A stretch of DNA of 64,000 bases from positions 6,076,001 through 6,140,000 of the forward strand of contig NZ_CP109442.1 in assembly GCF_036227205.1 (NCBI RefSeq), in the 5' to 3' direction. Every line of letters starts with the position of its first letter. The first letter of the stretch is position 1. Below are positions 1-7,745 of the stretch, piece by piece. The notes beneath the pieces are model-generated. The model saw only the letters and a list, made by a program, of their open reading frames with translations, was not told the DNA's origin and made no database searches. Both the position numbers and the translations under genes were made by a program. Source of the stretch: Amycolatopsis sp. NBC_01480. GTDB taxonomy: Bacteria; Actinomycetota; Actinomycetes; Mycobacteriales; Pseudonocardiaceae.

Positions 1-1
1 G

Positions 2-271
2 CGGTGGACCCCGGAGCTGGGCCTGGAGTTCATGCTCACCCGCACGATCACCGACCAGGCCCACGTGCACGACGAGATCGACCGCTACCTCGGCTGGCCG
101 GGCCAGGCCCCCGCGTACAAACTCGGTGAGCGCCTCTGGCTCGCCGCCCGCGACGACGCCCGCCGCCGTCAGGGGGAATCCTTTGACATCAAGGAGTTTC
201 ACACCCAGGCCCTCCGGATGGGCGGCATGGGCCTGGACACGCTGCGCGAGCAGCTGGCCCAGCTGGACTGA
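2..271 (+). CDS. DUF885 family protein, C-terminal fragment
   Basis: This is the 3' end of a gene that starts before the window; the frame is open from base 2 to the TGA at 269-271. The visible 89 residues include ELGLEFMLTR, HDEIDRYLGWPGQAPAYKLG and, near the end, IKEFHTQALRMGGMGLDTL, which resemble the C-terminus of DUF885 proteins. Those are large, alpha-helical putative metallopeptidases of the M2/M3 type. The zinc-binding part lies upstream, so activity cannot be judged. The next gene starts 4 nt later, which suggests one transcript. The family call is from memory of the C-terminal pattern. Confidence 0.7.
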   Translation, partial: RWTPELGLEFMLTRTITDQAHVHDEIDRYLGWPGQAPAYKLGERLWLAARDDARRRQGESFDIKEFHTQALRMGGMGLDTLREQLAQLD

Positions 272-274
272 CGG

Positions 275-1192
275 ATGACTTCCACCCGGCACGACGGCGA
301 CACCTGGGACCTGGCCTCCAGCGTCGGCTCGACCGCCACCATGTCCGCGATGGCCCGCGCGATCGCCACCCGCGCGGACCGTTCGCTGATCGACGACCCG
401 TTCGCGGAGCCGCTGGTGCGGGCCGTCGGTGTCGACTTGCTGACCCGGCTGGCCGGCGGTGAGCTGCCGCCCGGCGACCTGGTCGGCCCGATGGCGATCG
501 AAGTGGCCAAGATCCGGGCGAAGTTCTACGACGACTTCTTCCGCGACGCCGGGGCCGCGGGCATCAGGCAGGCCGTGATCCTGGCTTCCGGACTGGATTC
601 CCGCGCTTACCGGCTGCCCTGGCCGGCTGGCACGGTGGTGTACGAGGTCGACCAGCCGCGGGTCATCGAATTCAAGACCCGCGCCCTGGCCGACCTCGGC
701 GCCGAACCCACCGCCGACCGTCGTGCCGCTGCCGTCGACCTGCGTGACGACTGGCCAGGGGCCCTGCGCACCGCCGGCTTCGACCCGTCCCGCCCGACCG
801 CGTGGAGTGCCGAGGGCTTGCTGGGCTACCTGCCGCCCGAGGCGCAGGACCGCCTGCTGGACACCATCACCGAGCTCAGCGCGCCGGGCAGCCGGGTGGC
901 CACGGAAAGCAAGCCCAACCCGAAGCCGGGTGACGAGGAGAAGGTGAAGGAAGGCCTGAACCGCATCTCCGAACTCTGGCGGGCACACGGGTTCGACCCC
1001 GACATGACGAGCCTGCGCTATTTCGGCCCGCGCAACGAGGCAGCTCCTTATCTGACCGGCCTCGGCTGGGAGCTGAACGGGAGCACCATCGGGGACCTGC
1101 TCGTCGCCAACAACCTCCCGGTGAAGGACGACGACCTGCGCATGGGCGGAATGCTCTACGTCAGCGGCGTCCTCGGTCGTGAGTGTTCATGA
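275..1192 (+). CDS. class I SAM-dependent O-methyltransferase (TIGR00027/Ppm-like)
   Basis: A 305-residue protein. [19 protein letters not shown] near residues 11-29, [15 protein letters not shown] near 103-117 and [13 protein letters not shown] near 122-134 are hallmarks of the large actinobacterial methyltransferase family related to leucine carboxyl methyltransferase (PF04072). DSRAYR and the acidic EVD pair lie in the SAM-binding Rossmann fold. The substrate is unknown; these genes are highly paralogous in actinomycetes. It begins 4 nt after the DUF885 stop, so the two are probably cotranscribed. Its own stop codon (1190-1192) sits inside a large palindrome (1177-1220), so the last codons and the probable terminator share sequence. 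Confidence 0.88.
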   Translation: MTSTRHDGDTWDLASSVGSTATMSAMARAIATRADRSLIDDPFAEPLVRAVGVDLLTRLAGGELPPGDLVGPMAIEVAKIRAKFYDDFFRDAGAAGIRQAVILASGLDSRAYRLPWPAGTVVYEVDQPRVIEFKTRALADLGAEPTADRRAAAVDLRDDWPGALRTAGFDPSRPTAWSAEGLLGYLPPEAQDRLLDTITELSAPGSRVATESKPNPKPGDEEKVKEGLNRISELWRAHGFDPDMTSLRYFGPRNEAAPYLTGLGWELNGSTIGDLLVANNLPVKDDDLRMGGMLYVSGVLGRECS

Positions 1193-1220
1193 CGGTTAGA
1201 ACCGTCATGAACACTCACGA
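1177..1220. repeat. perfect 21-bp inverted repeat, dispersed palindrome family A
   Basis: Arms 1177-1197 and 1200-1220 are perfectly complementary, with only AG between them. The core is GTGAGTGTTCATGACGGTT. The same left arm recurs at 45642-45662 and a related palindrome follows recA. The hairpin overlaps the methyltransferase stop and has no T-tract. Confidence 0.9.
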
Positions 1221-1431
1221 GCACTAAAACCCTTGGCCCCACCCGGTTCCCGTCACTAGGCTCCCGCCCGTGCATCGGATCTTCCTCGTCACCCCGCCGC
1301 CCCGCGCCTGAGCGGGGTGGTGCCTGCCGCGGAGCCGGTTCCGCGGCTGTTGAGTGCTGCCGTAGTACGGCCTGAAGTCCGCCCCGCGTCGTCGAACGTC
1401 CTGGATTCCTTCGACGCTGGAGCGTTTTCCG

Positions 1432-2340
1432 ATGTCTCTTTCGATTGCTTCGCCTGCGCGCGCCCGTTCGTCGGCCGCGTTGGTGCTCGCCGGGGTGCTG
1501 TGGGGCACCGGCGGGCTCGCCGGTTCGCTGCTGGGCCAGCTCGCCGGGCTGCACCCGTTGGCCGTGGCCGCGTACCGCCTGCTGGTCGGCGGCGTCACCG
1601 CTTCCGCGTACGTCGCCCTCACCGGCGGCCTGCGCGACCTGCCGCGCACACCCGAAGCATTACGCCGCCTAATCGCGGTGGGCGCCCTGTTCGCCTTGTT
1701 CCAGACCAGCTACTTCGCCGCTGTCTCGCTCAGCTCCGTCAGCACGGCGACGATGACCACGATCGGCGCCGCACCCGTTGTGCTCACTGTGGTTTCCGCG
1801 GTTCGGAAGCGTCGCGCGCCCCGGCTGTGGACGCTGGTGTCCGTCGGCGGCGCCGTCGCGGGTTTGGTGCTGTTGCGCTGGTCGCCGGAGACCGCGACGT
1901 CACCCGCGCGGCTGGCCGGCGGCCTCGGTTTCGCGCTGCTCGCGGCGGCCGGGTTCGCCGTGCTCACGCTCGTCACGGCGGAGCCTGTCGACGGTCTGGA
2001 ACCGTTGGCCACCACGGCATTCGGCTGCCTGGCCGGCGGCCTGCTGCTCACGCCCGCCGCGGTGTGGCTCGGCATGGGCCTGCCCGCCCGTGCCGACGTG
2101 CTGCTGCTGGCCGTGTACTTCGGTGCCGTCCCGACGGCCGTCGCGTACGCCGCGTATTTCCGCGGCCTCGGCGGCGCCCACCCGGTGCTGGGCGCGCTGT
2201 CCGCGTTGCTGGAGCCGCTCACCGCGACCGTGCTTTCGGTCGTCTTCCTGCACGACCGTCTGAGCGCGCTCGCGTGGGGCGGCGCGGTGCTGCTCGTCGC
2301 GGCGCTCGCGGTCGGCTACTGGCGCCCGGAACCGAGGTGA
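1432..2340 (+). CDS. EamA/DMT-superfamily transporter
   Basis: A 302-residue, very hydrophobic protein with about ten predicted membrane segments in two tandem EamA-type halves. Repeat 1 begins near residue 15 (LVLAGVLWGTGGLAGSLLGQ) and repeat 2 near residue 150. The first segment carries the WGTGG-type signature of drug/metabolite exporters, which export amino acids, metabolites or drugs by proton exchange. A GGAG sequence about 9 nt before the ATG supports this start. The upstream gap (1193-1431) holds the family A palindrome and a small CCCCGC/GCGGGG hairpin near 1293-1317. It converges tail-to-tail with the GNAT gene, one base apart. The substrate cannot be inferred. Confidence 0.87.
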   Translation: MSLSIASPARARSSAALVLAGVLWGTGGLAGSLLGQLAGLHPLAVAAYRLLVGGVTASAYVALTGGLRDLPRTPEALRRLIAVGALFALFQTSYFAAVSLSSVSTATMTTIGAAPVVLTVVSAVRKRRAPRLWTLVSVGGAVAGLVLLRWSPETATSPARLAGGLGFALLAAAGFAVLTLVTAEPVDGLEPLATTAFGCLAGGLLLTPAAVWLGMGLPARADVLLLAVYFGAVPTAVAYAAYFRGLGGAHPVLGALSALLEPLTATVLSVVFLHDRLSALAWGGAVLLVAALAVGYWRPEPR

Positions 2341-2341
2341 C

Positions 2342-2914
2342 TCAGGGCGCTTCGAGTGGCAGGGCACGGCCGAGGATCGCGAACGGCCGCGGGTCGCCGG
2401 TGAAGTGGTAGTCGCGCAGCACGTCGAGGAAACCCAAGCGGCGGTACAGCTTCCACGCCCGGCTGGTGCCCTCGGGCGTGGACAGCAGGACGTTGGCGCT
2501 CGGCACCCCGTCGAGCAGCCGCCGCAGCAGGTCCTCGCCGATGCCCTTGCCCTGGTTCTCCGGGCGCACGTGGATCTCGGTCAGCTCGAAGTAGTCGGTG
2601 AGCCAGCGGTCGGCCTCCGGCGCGCCCGAGCGGCGGGTCAGCCCCTGGCGCACCTGCTCGTGCCACCACTGCCCGGCGCGGCCCTTGTACCCGTAGGCGA
2701 TGCCGAGCAGCTGGTCGTCGGCGTCGAGGGCGGCCATGCAGCGCCAGCCCGCGCGCAACGCGTGCGTCAGCCACATCGGCGCCCGCTGCTCGGCGGTGCC
2801 GTCCGGGTAGCGCATCGCGGTCACGTAGATGGCCAGCGCTTCGGGCAGGCGCGCGCGGAACTCGTCCGCGGAAAGCTGGACGTAGCGGAAGCACCCGGAG
2901 GACGTCGCGGTCAC
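2342..2914 (-). CDS. GNAT family N-acetyltransferase
   Basis: A 190-residue protein. The acetyl-CoA-binding motif A is clear as VRPENQGKGIGEDLLRRLL near residues 116-134, and motif B appears as AWKLYRRLGF near 152-161. This is the standard GNAT arrangement, transferring acetyl from acetyl-CoA to an amine. The substrate is unknown. The GTG start overlaps the stop of the upstream YbaK-like gene by four bases (GTGA on the coding strand, 2911-2914), so the two are translationally coupled. That coupling allows, but does not show, a shared role such as handling of an amino-acid-like compound. Confidence 0.88.
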   Translation of the reverse strand: MTATSSGCFRYVQLSADEFRARLPEALAIYVTAMRYPDGTAEQRAPMWLTHALRAGWRCMAALDADDQLLGIAYGYKGRAGQWWHEQVRQGLTRRSGAPEADRWLTDYFELTEIHVRPENQGKGIGEDLLRRLLDGVPSANVLLSTPEGTSRAWKLYRRLGFLDVLRDYHFTGDPRPFAILGRALPLEAP

Positions 2915-3435
2915 GATCGGTCATCCTTCTCTTCGCCCGCCAGCGCTCCGGCGGTGGCCCCGGTCAGCTCCGCCAGGCCGTCGAAGGTCGTCGGGAAGAC
3001 CGACTTCGGGTGCCCGGCCGCGGCCCACACCACGTCGTACGCGCGCAGTGCCGTGTCCACGAGCGTCACCAGTTTCGCCGGGTGTCCGACGGGCGCGACG
3101 CCGCCGATGGGCTGACCCGTGTGCTCGCGGACGAAGGCCGCGTCGGCCTTGCCGACTTCGGTGAGGCCGGAGAGCTCTGCCAGCCGGGCCGGGTCGGCGC
3201 GGTGGGCGCCCGAGGTGAGGGCGAGCAGCGCCGTCTCCGCGCCGTCGGCGGTGCGGGCGCGGAAGACCAGGCTGTTCGCGATGGCGCCGACCGGGACGCC
3301 GAGTGCTTCCGCGGCCTGCGCGGCGGTGCGGACTTCGGCGGGCAGCACGCGGACGCCGTCGGCGGCGGCCTGCTGGCCGGACTCGGCCAGCACGGCTGTG
3401 ACCTTGGCGACGGCGGGATGGTCGAGCGAGCTCAT
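2911..3435 (-). CDS. YbaK/EbsC aminoacyl-tRNA editing-domain protein
   Basis: A 174-residue stand-alone editing domain. Family features are VGAIANSLVFRA near residues 49-60, LLALTSGAHRAD near 69-80, VGKADAAFVREHTGQPIGGV near 92-111 and AAGHPKSVFP toward the end. YbaK/ProX-type proteins hydrolyse mischarged aminoacyl-tRNAs such as Cys- or Ala-tRNA(Pro). ATG at 3433-3435 is chosen because the family begins right there (HPAVAKVTAVL); a longer upstream frame overlaps the divergent HEPN gene and is not protein-like. The start lies 104 bp from a perfect LexA box (3540-3555) in the divergent spacer. Confidence 0.88.
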   Translation of the reverse strand: MSSLDHPAVAKVTAVLAESGQQAAADGVRVLPAEVRTAAQAAEALGVPVGAIANSLVFRARTADGAETALLALTSGAHRADPARLAELSGLTEVGKADAAFVREHTGQPIGGVAPVGHPAKLVTLVDTALRAYDVVWAAAGHPKSVFPTTFDGLAELTGATAGALAGEEKDDRS

Positions 3436-3539
3436 GCGGTTATGAGACCACGCCACCGGCACCGTGTCCCGCGCCACGCCCCCGGAATCCACCGGCGGGG
3501 TTGAGCGAACGCGGCACCTGGGGTTACTCTGGAAATCGT

Positions 3540-3555
3540 TCGAACAGACGTTCGA
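3540..3555. promoter_or_regulatory. perfect LexA (SOS) box
   Basis: TCGAACAGACGTTCGA matches the actinobacterial LexA consensus TCGAAC-N4-GTTCGA at every fixed position. A -10-like TACTCT (3525-3530) lies just upstream on the plus strand, so the box would cover the transcription start of the HEPN gene at 3658. It could also act on the divergent YbaK gene. Confidence 0.9.
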
Positions 3556-3657
3556 CACTGGTGAGCGCGCACCGGCCGGTGCCCGGCGCGAGGGCGGGGG
3601 AAGCGCCTCCGCTCCGGGCACCGGGCCGGGGCTCACCCGAGCAGGAGGAGGGTTGTC

Positions 3658-4122
3658 ATGTCCGTCTCGGTCGTGTCCCCCGCGGACCCCGGGCAGCCGC
3701 AGCTGCCCCTGTCGCTGCGGCCGCCCGCGCCGCCGGCCGCGGTCGCCCTGCTCGCCCAGGCCAAGCGCGGGCTGGCCGAAGCCGGGCGCGAGCGCGACCC
3801 GGCGGAGCGGTTCATCGGGGCTTACCTGTCCGCGCTGCGCGGCGCCGCGGCGGTGCTCGCCGCCCGCGGCCGCCCGGGTCGCGGACGGTCCCGCCCGGCC
3901 AGCGGCTGGGTGCTGCTCGACGCCGTCGCGCCCGAGCTGCGGGAGTGGTCGGCGTTCTTCGCGGCCAACTCGGCCACCCGGGCCGCCGCGGAGGCCGGCA
4001 TCACCGGCCGGGTCACCGCCGAGTCGGCGGCGGACCTGCTGCGCGCCACGTCGCTGTTCCTCGAGGTCGTCCGCCGTGTCGTGCACGGAGAACCGGTCAC
4101 CGGCGAAGCCCATGTCGCGTGA
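3658..4122 (+). CDS. SAV_6107-family HEPN domain protein, predicted SOS regulon member
   Basis: A 154-residue protein with a proline-rich N-terminus, then a compact helical core beginning RFIGAYLSALRGAAAVLAAR (about residues 44-63). A second helical block follows (ELREWSAFFAANSATRAAAE, about 98-117). The pattern matches the actinobacterial SAV_6107-like HEPN family, whose members often lie near damage-inducible polymerases; the molecular function is unknown. No obvious R-x4-6-H RNase motif was seen. A GAGGAGGG ribosome site (about 3643-3651) precedes the ATG by a normal distance. The perfect LexA box 103 bp upstream implies induction by DNA damage. The stop overlaps the next gene by 11 bp. 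Confidence 0.78.
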   Translation: MSVSVVSPADPGQPQLPLSLRPPAPPAAVALLAQAKRGLAEAGRERDPAERFIGAYLSALRGAAAVLAARGRPGRGRSRPASGWVLLDAVAPELREWSAFFAANSATRAAAEAGITGRVTAESAADLLRATSLFLEVVRRVVHGEPVTGEAHVA

Positions 4123-4879
4123 GCTCGGTCCGGTCGACCATGGCCGGTTGCTCGAAGCCCTCGGGATCGAGGCGAGGGTGCTCGGGGAGGTGGCCCACGA
4201 GGCGTCGCCCGACAGCCCGGTGCCCACCGCCCCGGGCTGGACGCTGGGTGAGCTGCTCCGGCACGTCGGCAGCATCTACCGGCTCGCGCTGGGCTGGATG
4301 ACCGAAGGGCGCCGCCCCGTCCACTGGCAGCGCGGCCCCCTGCCGGGCGAGCCGGTGGCCGGGTACTTCGACGCCGGCCGGGAGGCGCTGCTGGCCGAAC
4401 TGTCCGCGCACGACCCAGCGGCGCGCGCGTCCACCTGGTGGCCCGCGGACCCGACGTACGGCTTCTGGCGCCGCCGCATGCTGCACGAAACCCTGATCCA
4501 CCGCTACGACGCCGAGCGCGCGGCGGACGTTGAGCACGCCACGGTCCCGGACGACCTGGCCGCCGACGGCGTCGACGAGGTCCTCACCCTGTACTTCGAC
4601 CAGAAGCTCGCCACCATGGGCCTGGCCGGCACCCGCCACGGCACGGTGGGAATCCGCACCGGCGGGCACAGCTGGATCGCCCGCGCGGGCCCCGACGAGA
4701 CATCCGCCTGGCGCTGTTCCGCCGAGGAAGCCGCCGCGGCGGACGAACTGGTCGAAGCCGAGGCATCGAGGGTCTACCTGTGGCTCTGGGGCCGCGCGGC
4801 CCCGACCGCCGTAACCGTCACCGGCGGCCACGACCTGGCCGCCCAGGTATGGGCCCTCCTGCGGCTGGCCACCCGCTGA
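4112..4879 (+). CDS. maleylpyruvate isomerase-family mycothiol-dependent enzyme
   Basis: A 255-residue DinB-like protein of the MDMPI family. WTLGELLRHVGSIYRLALGW near residues 43-62 carries the first histidine (H51), and MLHETLIHRYDAE near 123-135 carries H125, E126, H130 and D133, the metal-ligand pattern of the fold. Such enzymes use mycothiol as cofactor for isomerisation or S-transfer; the substrate is unknown. ATG at 4112-4114 overlaps the HEPN gene by 11 bp, so it is translationally coupled to a gene with a perfect LexA box. This suggests a thiol-dependent detoxification step in the damage response, which is inference. Confidence 0.83.
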   Translation: MSRELGPVDHGRLLEALGIEARVLGEVAHEASPDSPVPTAPGWTLGELLRHVGSIYRLALGWMTEGRRPVHWQRGPLPGEPVAGYFDAGREALLAELSAHDPAARASTWWPADPTYGFWRRRMLHETLIHRYDAERAADVEHATVPDDLAADGVDEVLTLYFDQKLATMGLAGTRHGTVGIRTGGHSWIARAGPDETSAWRCSAEEAAAADELVEAEASRVYLWLWGRAAPTAVTVTGGHDLAAQVWALLRLATR

Positions 4880-5127
4880 AACACCGCTGAACACCCGCTG
4901 GGACCGGAGAGTGGGGAAGCTTTTCCGGTTCCGCCAGCGGCTTCTGTCCGGCGGCTTCTGTTCCGCGGGGGCCTACCGCCTCACGGCCGAACCCATCTCG
5001 ACACTCACCTAGACGGCGGTTTCAGTCGGCGGCGAACCCGCCGCTGAACCCGCAGCCTCACAGCCGAACCCACCTCGGCGGCGCTTTTTGTCGGCGGCAG
5101 ACCCGTCGCAGGACTCGCGGCCGCACG

Positions 5128-5154
5128 GCCGAGCCCACCTCGGCGGCGTTTTTT
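5128..5154 (+). terminator. intrinsic terminator-like hairpin with T-tract
   Basis: GCCGAG (5128-5133) pairs with CTCGGC (5139-5144) across a 5-nt loop, followed by GGCG and six T (5149-5154). It would insulate the VOC promoter from upstream readthrough. The T-tract overlaps the first bases of that promoter's -35-like element. Confidence 0.6.
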
Positions 5155-5175
5155 GTCGGTGCCCGCCGCTAGCTT
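5153..5175 (+). promoter_or_regulatory. PafBC/RecA_NDp-type damage promoter of the VOC gene
   Basis: TTGTCGGTG (5153-5161), 8 nt, then TAGCTT (5170-5175) matches every fixed position of the LexA-independent damage promoter known from mycobacteria (TTGTCRGTG-N8-TANNNT). The ATG follows only 6 nt after the -10, which implies a leaderless transcript. Activity is inferred. Confidence 0.72.
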
Positions 5176-5181
5176 GGCGGT

Positions 5182-5967
5182 ATGGGCACACGTCTGGTGA
5201 ACCTGGTCGTCGACGCAGCGCGCCCGCAGGAGCTGGCCGGCTTCTGGTCCGCGCTGCTCGGCTGGCAGATAGCCATCGAGTCCCCGGACGAAGTAGAGAT
5301 CCATGCCCCCGCCGACGACGGGTGGGAGCTTGACCTGATCTTCGTGCCAGTGCCAGCAGCGTCGGCATCGGCGCCGCCAGCCCCGCCAGCCCTGCCAGCC
5401 CTGCCAGCGCCGGTGCCGAAGGTGACCAAGAACCGCATCCACCTCGACCTCGCCAGCACCTCGCCGGAGCATCAGGTCGCGCTCGTGGAGCGGGCGCTGG
5501 GGCTGGGCGCGCGACGGCGGGATCTCGGGCAGGGCGACGTGCCGTGGGTGGTGCTGGCCGATCCCGAGGGCAACGAGTTCTGCGTACTGGAGCCGCGTGC
5601 GGTGTATGCGGGGTCGGGCGCGGTGGCGGCGATCGTCGTTGACTCGGGGGAGCCGGCGCGGTTGGCGGGGTTCTGGTCGGCGCTCACCGGGTGGCCGGTG
5701 TGTTCGGCGGAGGACGTGATCGTCGGGCTGGGGGCGCCGTCCGGGCGGGGGCCGCGGCTGGAGTTCCTGCGCTCGGCCGAAGAGAAGGTCGGCAAGAACC
5801 GGTTGCACCTCGACGTCGCCCCGTCCGTGGGGGAGGACCACGCGGCGGCGGTCGCGCAGGTGGTCGCGGCCGGGGCGGTGCGGGCCGACGTCGGGCAGGG
5901 CGAGACACCTTGGGTCGTGCTGGCCGACCCCGAAGGGAACGAGTTCTGCGTGCTCACGCCCCGCTGA
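5182..5967 (+). CDS. two-domain VOC (glyoxalase-like) protein
   Basis: A 261-residue protein with two tandem glyoxalase-like (VOC) modules. Module 1 is about residues 1-133 and module 2 about 148-261. Both end in near-identical strands (VPWVVLADPEGNEFCVL and TPWVVLADPEGNEFCVL), so the gene arose by internal duplication. Both start with the same theme (FWSALLGWQ, FWSALTGWP). Such proteins bind small ligands or catalyse metal-dependent chemistry; the first histidine ligand is not obvious, so a binding or resistance role is possible. Module 1 carries an Ala-Pro insertion coded by a 9-bp minisatellite. The ATG is 6 nt from a damage-type -10, with no ribosome site. Confidence 0.85.
   Translation: MGTRLVNLVVDAARPQELAGFWSALLGWQIAIESPDEVEIHAPADDGWELDLIFVPVPAASASAPPAPPALPALPAPVPKVTKNRIHLDLASTSPEHQVALVERALGLGARRRDLGQGDVPWVVLADPEGNEFCVLEPRAVYAGSGAVAAIVVDSGEPARLAGFWSALTGWPVCSAEDVIVGLGAPSGRGPRLEFLRSAEEKVGKNRLHLDVAPSVGEDHAAAVAQVVAAGAVRADVGQGETPWVVLADPEGNEFCVLTPR
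5376..5411 (+). repeat. in-frame 9-bp minisatellite (4 units)
   Basis: Four consecutive 9-mers, GCCAGCCCC, GCCAGCCCT twice and GCCAGCGCC, lie inside VOC module 1 and encode an Ala/Pro/Leu-rich loop. The unit length keeps the frame, so copy-number changes would only alter loop length. Confidence 0.85.
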
Positions 5968-6064
5968 GCCGTGTTTCGAACGGATAACGGAACTCCGCCG
6001 AACGCTGACAAACGCGAAACACCGCGGGACGGGCCCGGTTACAACCACCGGGGACCGTGGGGGC

Positions 6065-7147
6065 ATGGAAACCTTCCGAGCCCGGCCGAACCGCACGCCG
6101 CTGGTGGCGGAGCTGCCGCCCGAGGAGCCGACCGCGTCCGCGTGGCGCGTCCGGGTCCGGATGGACGACCGGCCCGGCACACTGGCGCGCCTCGCCATCC
6201 GCCTGGCCGACCTCGAGTGCAACATCCTGGGCCTCACCGTGCTCCCGGTGCCCGGCGGCGTGCTCGACGAGATCGTGCTGCGGCCCGCCACCGGCCTGCC
6301 CAAGGAGGTGCTGGCGGAGGCCATTCGCGGCGAGGGCTGCGAGTGCTCCGGCATCATCGACGCCGACGTCCGCGAGTTGCGCGACACGGCGTCGTCCGCG
6401 TTGTCGGCGGCCCGCCGCGCGGTCGACGACCCCGAGCGCCTCGTCGAGGTGCTCCGCGACGTACTCGCCGCCGACCTCGTCACGCGGGTCCCGGCGCCCG
6501 AGGGCAACCCGGGCCGCACCGAGAGCGGCCACCGCGCGGTCTTCCCGCTCGACGCGGACACGGTGCTGGTCGCGCGCCGCCGCTGGGCACCGTTCGTGGA
6601 GCTGGAGCTGACCCGCGCGGCCGCGTTGATCAGGCTGCTGGCGGCCACCCAGCAGAACGTCTCGGGCGCGGTCGTGCTGGACCGCCCGGACGGTGCCGCC
6701 GTCGTCCTGCGCCCCGGCACCCCGCGTGACGCCGACGCTGTTTCCGAGCTGCACCAGCGTTGTTCGATGAAAACGCTGTTCCGCCGCTACCACACCGGCG
6801 TGCGCACGGTGCCGCGCAGATGGCTCCACAAACTGCTGACGCCCCCGCGCGGTTCGAGCGTTCTCGCGGTCTGCGGGCGCGACGTCATCGGCCTGGGACA
6901 GCTGATCCCGCAACCGGACGGCACCGCGGAAGTATCACTGCTGGTGGAGGACGCCTGGCAGGGCAAGGGCATCGGCACGGCCTTGCTGGCCCGGGTCGTC
7001 GTCCTGGCCACCGCCGCGAGCCACGCGGAACTCACCGCCGTCTGCCTTCCCGGCGACGACACGATGCTCCGGACCGCCGCCCGCGCCGGCCTCCGCGCGG
7101 AACGCTCCACCACGGACACCTCGGCCCTGCGCTTCTTCCTGCGCTGA
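6065..7147 (+). CDS. ACT-domain plus GNAT acetyltransferase fusion
   Basis: A 360-residue protein. Residues about 27-97 form an ACT-like regulatory domain (VRVRMDDRPGTLARLAIRLA, then NILGLTVLPVPGG). A linker of roughly 110 residues follows, then a GNAT domain from about 213 to the end. Acetyl-CoA motif A is VEDAWQGKGIGTALLARVV near 296-314. ACT domains usually bind amino acids, so this looks like an acetyltransferase controlled by a small ligand, possibly acting on proteins or metabolites; that is inference. It runs convergently to def with about 40 bp between the stops. The ATG fits the domain start; the gap before it (5968-6064) holds nothing recognisable. Confidence 0.83.
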   Translation: METFRARPNRTPLVAELPPEEPTASAWRVRVRMDDRPGTLARLAIRLADLECNILGLTVLPVPGGVLDEIVLRPATGLPKEVLAEAIRGEGCECSGIIDADVRELRDTASSALSAARRAVDDPERLVEVLRDVLAADLVTRVPAPEGNPGRTESGHRAVFPLDADTVLVARRRWAPFVELELTRAAALIRLLAATQQNVSGAVVLDRPDGAAVVLRPGTPRDADAVSELHQRCSMKTLFRRYHTGVRTVPRRWLHKLLTPPRGSSVLAVCGRDVIGLGQLIPQPDGTAEVSLLVEDAWQGKGIGTALLARVVVLATAASHAELTAVCLPGDDTMLRTAARAGLRAERSTTDTSALRFFLR

Positions 7148-7188
7148 ACCGAAACAAGGCGGTCAGGCGGGCCGGACCGCCGCCGGGA

Positions 7189-7689
7189 TCAGCGGTTCCA
7201 GAACCAGTCCTTGCCGCGGGCTTCGCGGAGGGCCTGCTTCTTGTGGTCGGGCGTGAGACGGTCCAGGTAGAGCTTGCCGTCGAGGTGATCGGTCTCGTGC
7301 TGGAGGCACTGGGCGAGCACGTCGATGCCCTCGACCTCGATCGGCTCGTTGCGGAGGTCGACACCCCGGACCACGGCGTGCTTCGCGCGCACCGTCGGGA
7401 ACCAAAGCTCCGGCACGGACAGGCAGCCTTCGCCGATCTCGTGCGTCTCCTCCGAGAGCGAGACGATCTCGGGGTTGATCACGTAGCCCGTGAGCCCGCC
7501 GACGTCGTAGCTGAACACCCGCAGGCCCACACCGATCTGCGGCGCCGCGAGCCCGGCCCGACCCTCGGGCTCGACCGAGTCCAGCAGGTCCTTCACCAGC
7601 GCTTCGATCTTCTTGTCGAAGGTGGTGACGGGATCGCAGACCGTCTTCAGCACCGGGTCACCGAAGTAGCGCAGTTCGCGCATCGCCAT
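7189..7689 (-). CDS. def: peptide deformylase
   Basis: A 166-residue enzyme that removes the formyl group from nascent protein N-termini. All three family motifs are visible: RAGLAAPQIGVG (residues 44-55; the usual GxGxAAPQ box), EGCLSVPE with metal-binding C89, and QHETDHLDG with H131, catalytic E132 and H135. Length is normal for a bacterial deformylase. Two ATG codons (7689 and 7683) are possible; the first is used. It lies just downstream of lhr on the same strand with a 56-bp gap, and converges with the ACT-GNAT gene. Actinomycetes often have several deformylase copies, so this may not be the essential one. Confidence 0.95.
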   Translation of the reverse strand: MAMRELRYFGDPVLKTVCDPVTTFDKKIEALVKDLLDSVEPEGRAGLAAPQIGVGLRVFSYDVGGLTGYVINPEIVSLSEETHEIGEGCLSVPELWFPTVRAKHAVVRGVDLRNEPIEVEGIDVLAQCLQHETDHLDGKLYLDRLTPDHKKQALREARGKDWFWNR

Positions 7690-7745
7690 GATCGAAACGT
7701 CCTTATGTCACCGAGTGTCCGCGGAAAGTCTAGTGACCATGGCGC

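Larger units (their letters stand above)
4880..5181. other. gene-free stretch with three degenerate tandem repeats
   Basis: No credible gene. Three imperfect direct copies begin near 4984, 5061 and 5126 (offsets 77 and 65 bp). Each has a CCGAACCCA/CCGAGCCCA block followed 20-30 nt later by a GGCGGCG-T-run-GTCGG or related segment. The last copy ends in a hairpin plus T-run and then the VOC promoter. The earlier copies look like decayed duplicates of the same terminator-promoter unit. Confidence 0.65.

Noticed and set aside
1317..2411. Long plus-strand frame over the EamA gene
   Set aside because: Arg/Ala-rich shadow; the EamA frame has the membrane-protein pattern and correct codon bias.
5993..6008. 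Possible LexA box near TCGAAC after the VOC gene
   Set aside because: TCGAAC occurs around 5975-5981 but the GTTCGA half is missing at the required spacing.
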